The notes below the pieces were generated by a model. That model was given only the letters and a program-made list of their open reading frames with translations. It was not told the origin of the DNA and made no database searches. Shown piece by piece: positions 56,275-64,000 of a stretch of DNA of 64,000 bases. The position numbers were made by a program, and so were the translations under genes. The stretch is taken from assembly GCA_019155185.1 (NCBI GenBank), contig CM032797.1, positions 4,884,881 through 4,948,880 on the forward strand, in the 5' to 3' direction. The stretch comes from Beaufortia kweichowensis. Its lineage: Eukaryota > Chordata > Actinopteri > Cypriniformes > Gastromyzontidae. Every line of letters starts with the position of its first letter. Position 1 is the stretch's first letter.

Positions 56275-57392
56275 GTATACCTTGAAATAGTTCATAAACA
56301 TATCAAAATACTATGGTATTATTGTGAAACACCACTGCTGCACTGTATACTTCACCATACTTTTTGGAAGTGAAACAAACAAATATGTAGATCATTGCTC
56401 ATGTTTTGAATCCGTAGACACTAATGAGAAACGTTGTCAAAGACATTGCCGTGCATACAAAAACAAAATATTCAATATGTGTAGCACAAAACAAATTTGA
56501 AGAGAAATGAAGAAAAGAAATGCAGAGGGAAACTCATCAGTTTTCCTGTCAACGTCTCTGTCTCTCTCTCACACACACACACACATGCAAATACAGTTTT
56601 CCTCATCAGTACACACCAGGCGTACACAACAACACACAGTTTCACCTTTAGCTTCTGGAATCTATTAAAACACTGTCGAGCAGCACCTTCACAAACACAC
56701 AAACACACAAGCTAAACAACAATCGCTATTCATTTAACACTCATACATACAGTAAACATTTTCTGATTTGTGTCAGTCTTGATGAAGATCACAGCCGACA
56801 GCTACCTTCCCATCTAAAAGATGAATAACTTCTAGTCATACTCTGAATTCATATGCGGTTATTTATGCTCTTCTGTATTTGACAGAACAAGGCTGAGATC
56901 TGTACAGCATTTAATGTGGCACGGATATGATATATGAAGTCATATTACAGCATCACAGCACAAAACCTCGATTAGAGTGTCTTATGTAAGCTTCTTTAAT
57001 ATACTTTATGTGATATTCGGCTTTCAAAGCGCATTGTAATAACTAGGCTGTCATTTTATGTGGTGGAAATGTGTGTAAAATACAATAAACCAGAGAACGG
57101 TTCCAGCGCAGCGACTCCAGCGACCAGCAGATTCTGCAAACTTCCTGATAAGAGACTTACGGATATTAACAATGATGGAAAACGCTATATTGACCACCGT
57201 TGGGTCTGATAAGTAAATACATTCACAACCAAAACATACTACTGTACACAATGCAATGCACTTACAGTAACTTTTTATTCAATTTCCAGAGTTAAAAATA
57301 ATCTGCGAGCAATATAAACTGCACTTTACCATCTCTTTTCTGAATCATTTGCTCTTCCTGAATAAATTTCCTGATCAATCTGTTCTATTAAC

Positions 57393-57450
57393 ATTTATTT
57401 GTATAGTGCTTTTCACAATTTTGCATTGTTGCAAAGCAGCTTTATTGTAA
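57393..57450. repeat. Interspersed repeat fragment
   Basis: ATTTATTTGTATAGTGCTTT, TTGCATTGTTGCAAAGCAGC and TTTATTGTAAATA form a segment I recognise as common in fish genomes. Family not assigned. Confidence 0.5.
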
Positions 57451-58019
57451 ATACGTATAGAAAATATAGATATATGAAAAAGCTTTGAGTCAAAGTTAAG
57501 CTGTATTTACACAAAGTTGAATTAAAATTTTAAATACACCGCATCTTATGAAAATGTTATATATATATATATATTCAGCTTTAGCTTCTGACTGATAAAT
57601 AATTATTGTCTGCTGGTGTGAAGACTAATATAATTATCCTTATATTTATCTATACAACTAGCGTTCATGGTGTGTGGTTGGTGTGATTTGATGATCATAG
57701 TGTAAGATACATAACAAATAAAATTCACCAACAAGACCCTTACACTGCGTTCTAATTAGACTTTAGACTCCCTTCCTACACAGCCTACTAAAACACATTG
57801 ATTGAACATCCTCATTACAATGTTCATTGACTAATTTGTGAAGGTTAGCATTAGCATTAGCAGTACTCAAAGGCCCCTAGTGATCCGTTCCTAAGAGCGT
57901 ACTTAGCCTGAACAGAACAGCAAGGTTTTAATCCCTTCAGTCTTTGATCTACAGTAGACTCTATCATTGCAATGCCTCCCATAATCCTATGATGCACAAT
58001 ATCACTAATGGAATAGAGA

Positions 58020-58415
58020 ATGAAAGAGTTTGTAGCTGCTTTGAAGACACTTGTAAAGATTTATCCATGTCCTGAGAGACTTGAATGGTTGAAACAGATT
58101 TTTAATGGTCTGCTTGAGTCCTCTGTGGGGCAGGATGGTCTTGTTATCCTTCACAGCGCTAACAGCTTGACCTGTGTAAATTTAGCAATGCGGTCGCATT
58201 TACTGCATGTCACCGCACGTGAGGATGGCGCATGGGTTTACAGCCCACTCGGCACAAGGTCTTGGAGGACAGACAGTAAGGAAATGAATCATGGCTGTTT
58301 TTATGGAGTCAGCTGGTTTTTGAGGGCAAAGGGGCTACACGTGCTGATGAATACAGGAGAATATCAGCTGGAGAAGAAACAGAATATCACTGCTATGGAT
58401 CTGGATGATGCCTAA
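58020..58415 (+). CDS. Unidentified 131-codon open frame
   Basis: ATG (58020) to TAA, 131 residues (MKEFVAALKTLVKIYPC …). The composition is protein-like and not repetitive. No domain, signal peptide or membrane segment is recognised, and no intron border or promoter supports it. It lies upstream of sema6b on the opposite strand. It may be chance, a relic of a mobile element, or an exon of an unknown gene. Confidence 0.15.
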   Translation: MKEFVAALKTLVKIYPCPERLEWLKQIFNGLLESSVGQDGLVILHSANSLTCVNLAMRSHLLHVTAREDGAWVYSPLGTRSWRTDSKEMNHGCFYGVSWFLRAKGLHVLMNTGEYQLEKKQNITAMDLDDA

Positions 58416-59715
58416 ACTGCTTACATTGATCTGAGATGGAAACTGTTGTCGCAGCAGCTTAGGTAACCACAGAAAAAGGGATGCTTATTTTAGGTGCGAT
58501 CAATCTAAACTTTCCACGGTATTATCGAGGAACCATGTTTGGAGGACAATGAAGGACTAAATCTACACAAAACAAAACCGCTTATTAATTATGTAACCTC
58601 ATCTCAGAAGCGTACCACAAAACAGGACAAATGATGGTGTAACTCTGCTTTGCATTGAGTGATTTAGGATAATCTTATTGAAAAATTCTAGTTTCTAATA
58701 TGGTCCAAATTACTGCTGTTTGCCAAGACACACATAATGTTCTAACTTGAGGTAAGGCATTACAATAAATGGCTAAAACTAAATGATGTTCCAGCCATCA
58801 ATAACCCCAAATCAAATTGTTCTAGTACTTATACTTATAAATAAATACAAATTTCATCTACAAATATCTCCATAATGCCAACCAAGAACAGATGAGAAAA
58901 GGGCCAAATCAATCCTTTAGACTTGCACTGTAAGAGTCACAAACTATATCTATGGACCAGAATATTGTATGTAAATGGAACAGTAAAGTGCTAAAAACCA
59001 AGAAGGAACATCCCGGCAACACACAGCAGTCTTGTTGCATCTAGTTGCTCAAAACGATTTTGCCAAGTGAGAGTCATTTTTGGTTCAACATAGTTTACCC
59101 TATTCCTACCCCCAAACCTAACCATAACCTTTCTCTAAAATCTAAAGGAAATGATGGGTGAATAAGAATGGAAATCTCCTTAGATTTCCTAAATTTCACA
59201 TGAACTTTAAACTTATTACTCAAATCTGATTGGTTGATTAGAACGTTGTACCATGCAGTGCCCAACATCCAACATCTCTTCCAAAAAAATTCAGGAAAAT
59301 CTTTTTAGTTTAGCAGTACTTTAATAAAAAATGGACCAGTGAAATATAATGTTAATAGTGGTTCATGCAAAAACTCTCAGTACCAATCTCCTCAAGAGAC
59401 ACTATTAAAGCAGAAGGAAACAGGGTTAGAGCGGGTTAAAAACTTCATTTCTCTGCTGCGGCTGAAAGACCTGCTACAAGTGTGTGTGTAGTAATGTGCC
59501 GTACTGTGGAAATGAGCATAATAAAAGTGTTTATGAGTCTGGTTTATAAGAGAGATGTTTTATAGAGGATGACGGCGGCCCTGTGGGGACAGACACTGTC
59601 ACTATTAGCTGCTAATGCTAACTAACGTTCATTAATATGAGACATTCATGAGAGTAAATACAGCTGTCTAGTTACAAGTCAAAGCTGATTTACTGTTTTT
59701 AAATGTGCAATTATG

Positions 59716-59742
59716 CATTTAGCAAACGTTTTTATCCAGCCT
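59716..59742 (-). repeat. Degenerate SINE/LINE tail, reverse orientation
   Basis: GCATTTAGCAAACGTTTTTA followed by TCCAG is the reverse complement of the TGGATAAAAGCGTCTGCTAAATG-type tail seen at 9040-9080. Confidence 0.5.
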
Positions 59743-60071
59743 ATTCAATATATATATTTCTTAAAGATCAGTTGCATTGCTAACACAAAGCTTTACAATT
59801 TGAGGTACAGAAGCACAAGGACATGATAATTAATACGTTTAGCCTACATGTTAAATCCTTAATGTTGGGCATGATAAAATATCAACTTAATTATTTCCTG
59901 TTAAAGCTTAACTTAAAAAAACCCTTTAGCATTGGTTTGCTGTTCTAAGCTGTTCTAAGTCTATCATTTATCAAGCTGGTCTGTTCTCAAAACATTCTCT
60001 TAACGTTCTCTCAAGGTTATCAAAAATGTTCTTGAAGTAACACTAAAAGATTATACATTAACAATGACATT

Positions 60072-60330
60072 ATACACTTTTGAAATACACAAGATGCTTG
60101 AAGAAGTTTCTTCACATTGATGCCATATAGAAGAACCATTTTTGGTTCCCCAAAGAACCTTTCAGTCAAAGGCTATTAAAAGAACCATTTCTTTGTTATC
60201 TGTTTATAGTCTATAAAACCTTCTTCCACTATGAAGACCCTTTTGTGAAACAGAAAAGATCTTTGGATGTTCACATTTCCAAAATGGTTCTTCTATGGTG
60301 TTGTGAAGCACCTTTATTTTTAAGAGTTTA
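60072..60330. mobile_element. AAAGAACC-type hairpin MITE
   Basis: The left arm (TTCTTCACATTGATGCCATA, then AGAAGAACCATTTTTGG, about 60108-60147) pairs with the right arm (CCAAAATGGTTCTTCTATGG, TGTTGTGAAGCACC, about 60279-60312). It ends TTATTTTTAAGAGTTTA. Short internal CAAAGAACCTTTC motifs recur. Non-coding; fragments of the same family are at 10452 and 35540. Confidence 0.7.
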
Positions 60331-61632
60331 TGTCTTGGCTAAAAGTGTTTCTTTATTCTACCTTATAAAAACTATACGCATTTTATAAATACTGTATTTC
60401 ATTACAACTACAGTTTCTAATTACAAATGTAGCTATAATAAATCCATGGTAAACTTTTATAAACCTTCATAAACACATAGCGGCTGGCCAGAGCAGGTGT
60501 GCTTAAGTATGTGTGTGAGAGATAGAGTCCTTTTATTTATTTACCTTTTTACAGCCGAGGTAAAAGAGCTGTAAAAATATACAGCTGTCTTCTGGGCGTT
60601 ATGGCAACAGGAAACCTCTATATGTTATCACACGCAACACAAATTTTCACAAGTAGCAAACATCGCAGATGTGTGCGCAACATAAAACAACTCCATTCTT
60701 ACGTAAAGGCAATCAAAATGGATAAAGCAATCAGAAAGCAATTTAAGTCTAGACCACTAATCCCTGCGAATAAAAATCAGTCAATCAATACAAACACAAA
60801 CAGCATTTTGACAAGACTTCAATCGGCCATGTGTTCAGCTTTATCTTCCTTCAACAACAAGAGACTCGATTCTTTCAGATTGTGAAGTATTTCTCTGTTT
60901 CTTTAGCTTTTGCTCTGCTGGGATGCTAAAACTGCAAGATGGATTTAAATGACTGACACGTGGAAAGGAAAGTATTGAGGTGTTTGCCATAGCATACAAC
61001 CATACAATCTGTGCTATTTATATATGTCTATACTAGACAGTATACTATATAGTGTCCAATACCGATCATGTGATCATATACAAATATATTCTGCACAACC
61101 TTTACTTTTCTGCACTATACACAGCGTTTTATATTTCAAAGCCAGACACCGAATCCAAAGCCAAGAATCTACATAAGTGCTGCTTCATTTGCATTTATGA
61201 CAGCTTAAATTCTGCAGCAGGCTGTAAATATGCACACATCGCATATAAAACTCAAATAAATATGAGATATAATAAATAAGAAATGTTATCACTCAAGATA
61301 AAACGCAGGCACGCGCGGATAAAACAAAATCTATCTTTAGTACAGATATGCCATCACCACGAGAAAAGATCTTTAAGTTGTGTTTGTACTTGAGTTGAAC
61401 CTGCATACAGACTTCATATACACCACACTCTTTCAGATCTGTTGGTGAAACGTAAGAAAGAGCGCACACACACATACAGCTGTCTGTCCCTATTTTAAAA
61501 ACTCCCTGTTGATTTGCTATTTATGTGTCATCAGAAAATGTTGTGGAGAGTGTGATGTTTAAATAATGAGACAGGTTCAGATCTGTGACTTCATTTAATA
61601 ATTAATGAGAGGAGCTAATTTCCAGAGCGCAC

Positions 61633-61827
<195 letters not shown>

Positions 61828-62684
61828 TGCATCATGCACTCTGGAGATAAGCATTGTGTGCTTCCAGACGGCGGGACAGACTTCAAATAAACACGCTTTA
61901 GGTAAACACTCCATTCTGTGTGTAACATACATCACAAGTCCACTAAGAGACTAAACTGTGATCTATCACACCCTAATGGATTTCCTAGACTATCCTGTTT
62001 TCTGTAAACTTATACATCCACTTAAAACACTTTTTGAAACACTAGTGTGGTCACAAAGTTTAACCTAAAGGTGATGTGTTTCATTTCTTCTAGGACCCCT
62101 GCAAGATTGGCAGCGGGCAACACTTCCTGTTAGGACAGATTTGTTCTCACCTTCCCTCAATAGCAAGTTTACACAGTCAAAAAAGTTAAAATGTCTTCAA
62201 AATGAAAAACAGTCTAGTTGCTTTTACTATTTAGTGCCGACAGCAGCACAGAAATAGTTTTATTGTTTCACTTTCAGGCACGCAATCTTCTTCACTAATT
62301 TTCTTACTTTCCCACTTTGGTGTAATAGTAATTTTTTTGCATCAATGAGTTTATTCTTGCCTCATTTATTATCACAGTTTCCTAAAAGTATGCTGTTAAT
62401 AATTGTTGCTGCGAGGAGGCCACATCCCATAACCTTATAACAAACTTTAAACCTAGTTTTCCACTCAGACATCTAAATGTGATAAATGTACAGGCCTGTG
62501 TCGCACGAAACGTTGCCCTCAGGTCCCAATGAAAGCCAGAGACTGTTAGATCCTCCATCAAGACCTTAATGTAATAAGCGGTGGAAGAGAAAGCAGGGAA
62601 TAGGGATGAAAGAGCGGGGCAGAGTGAACGAGAGACCGTTACTGCTGCAGATGGATTGGCTGTGTTGCTTTGTCTCTCTCTCAT

Positions 62685-62685
<1 letters not shown>

Positions 62686-62760
<75 letters not shown>

Positions 62761-62777
62761 GCGCGCGTGCGTGCGCG

Positions 62778-62850
<73 letters not shown>
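62686..62850. repeat. Compound microsatellite (CA)n-(GC/GT)n-(CT)n-(CA)n
   Basis: (CA)n to 62758, then GCGCGCGTGCGTGCGCGC, (CT)n to about 62821, then (CA)n to 62850. Overlapping frames encode only His-Thr, Cys-Val or Ser-Leu repeats. Confidence 0.97.
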
Positions 62851-62853
<3 letters not shown>

Positions 62854-64000
62854 CGTCTGCTGCGGCCTAATGCCTGTTGATTTATGATGGTGCCACAGGA
62901 AGACCGCAGTGTTGTTGTAATCCTCTCGGCTCAAAACTGCAGGGACTATTAGTGCAACTTACAACACACACAGTCAGGGCAGTTCACCAAATCACACAAC
63001 AACAAAATCAACAACGGTGTCAGTGGCTCTGGACCCATTTCTGTCTGAACCTGCATGAAACATCCCTTGATGGGTCTCCCATTGAGCTAAAACCATGGTC
63101 CTTCGTAGTTTTGCTCAAAGAGGTACAGCAGTGACCAAACGTGATGCCCAGGGGGAAATATTTGTACAATATTTGTTCTTAATGCCCTCTCAGGTTAGAT
63201 TAAACCATTCAAATATCAGGTGAAACACTAAACATCTAATGTAGTTATTAGGCCAGATTATTTGGCAAAAAGACAAACTACTGCATATTGGGGAATATAT
63301 TTGAATATACAAAAAAATGCATAGAAAAAAAGCTGACAGTAATCATTCTTTATAAGCTTTGCACATGTTTTTATGTTGTTTTTTCATTGTACATGTGTGT
63401 AATTTTTAGTAGCTTTAAAATCATCTGAAAGCCTAGCTTCAGTTTACTCTTCAAACACACCAATGCAACATGCACACAACATTTTTAATAAAATATTTGG
63501 ATAAAGTAAATTTTTTTAAAGTTAGCATCACTTTTGGCCACTACTGTATATACCGTAATACTAGACAAAACTATCTGTTAGCATCTCATCATGCCACTGG
63601 TTTATGCTATAATCAAATAAATCTGCTGTAAGTGTCCCGACATGAAAGGCCACATATGAAATGGCAATTTCATCTAAATCTAACCAAATCATTGTGCACA
63701 GGATTGCAAAATCAACATTAAAAAAACCCAAGACAGATTCCCCTTCAGATGTCATGGTGATACTCTTTTTCAAACCTGTGCACTCCATAATAACATTAAT
63801 ACGTTCTGATGTTTACTTTCTAGACACTTTTTCTTACTTTCAGATGATGAACACTTGGTGTACAATGCATAAACTGGGTCCAGAAGCCAAAGCATGCAAG
63901 AAAAACTGCTCTGGAAGAAAGCAGAGACAACATCAGTTCCTTTACAGCTAAGCCGAGAGTGAAACACAACAGCAGCAAAGCTGATAAACATGAATGTGCA
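62851..64000. other. Right end, no feature recognised
   Basis: AT-rich sequence without a supported gene. The short open frames have no domain and no splice-site support. Confidence 0.55.

Noticed and set aside
62382..62846. 154-codon minus-strand open frame
   Set aside because: Half of it is Cys-Val and Arg-Glu translated from the compound microsatellite; the rest has no domain.

Overview
This window is vertebrate nuclear DNA, most likely from a ray-finned fish. The genes are split by GT-AG introns, the introns are AT-rich, and there are long dinucleotide tracts. Several interspersed repeats have the look of cypriniform fish repeats; that last point rests on memory of repeat families, not on a search. 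No bacterial, plasmid or phage features were seen.

Left end (1-2612). The minus strand carries the 5' part of a chemokine-receptor gene resembling XCR1 (1-391, running off the edge). Facing away from it on the plus strand is one coding exon whose 17 residues match the N-terminus of FYCO1 (2376-2427). FYCO1 and XCR1 are neighbours in other vertebrates, which supports both calls. A 100-N assembly gap follows (2613-2712).

2713-8728 is a Ty3/Gypsy-type LTR retrotransposon. Its order is gag, protease, integrase, reverse transcriptase, RNase H, which is the unusual arrangement of the Gmr1 group. Its two LTRs differ almost only by short indels, and its reading frames are broken. No further FYCO1 exon was seen to the right.

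9409-10287 is the main exon of an orphan class-A GPCR of the GPR35/GPR55 type (plus strand). It lacks its own start codon, so an upstream exon must supply one.

From about 11.6 kb to 50.6 kb the minus strand is one gene, sema6b (semaphorin 6B). All 16 coding exons could be placed with GT-AG borders and compatible phases. They sum to 2631 coding bases, or 876 residues: signal peptide, sema domain, PSI domain, one membrane segment and a cytoplasmic tail of roughly 265 residues. A 3' UTR of about 4 kb is likely. The 5' UTR is split, with its first part upstream of 50637. Introns hold long (CT)n tracts next to splice acceptors, two minisatellite-like stretches, a PIF/Harbinger-like element and other repeats.

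50.6-64 kb is upstream of sema6b. It holds a hairpin MITE (52294-52597), a Tc1/mariner-like MITE (55953-56274), a third MITE (60072-60330), microsatellites, and no gene that I can support. XCR1 and SEMA6B act at the cell surface in chemokine response and axon guidance, and FYCO1 in autophagosome transport. The genes are unrelated neighbours, not a pathway. I did not find a clear new biological system. The best leads are the Gmr1-like element, the broken fyco1, the tract pair in the last sema6b intron, and the hairpin MITE.
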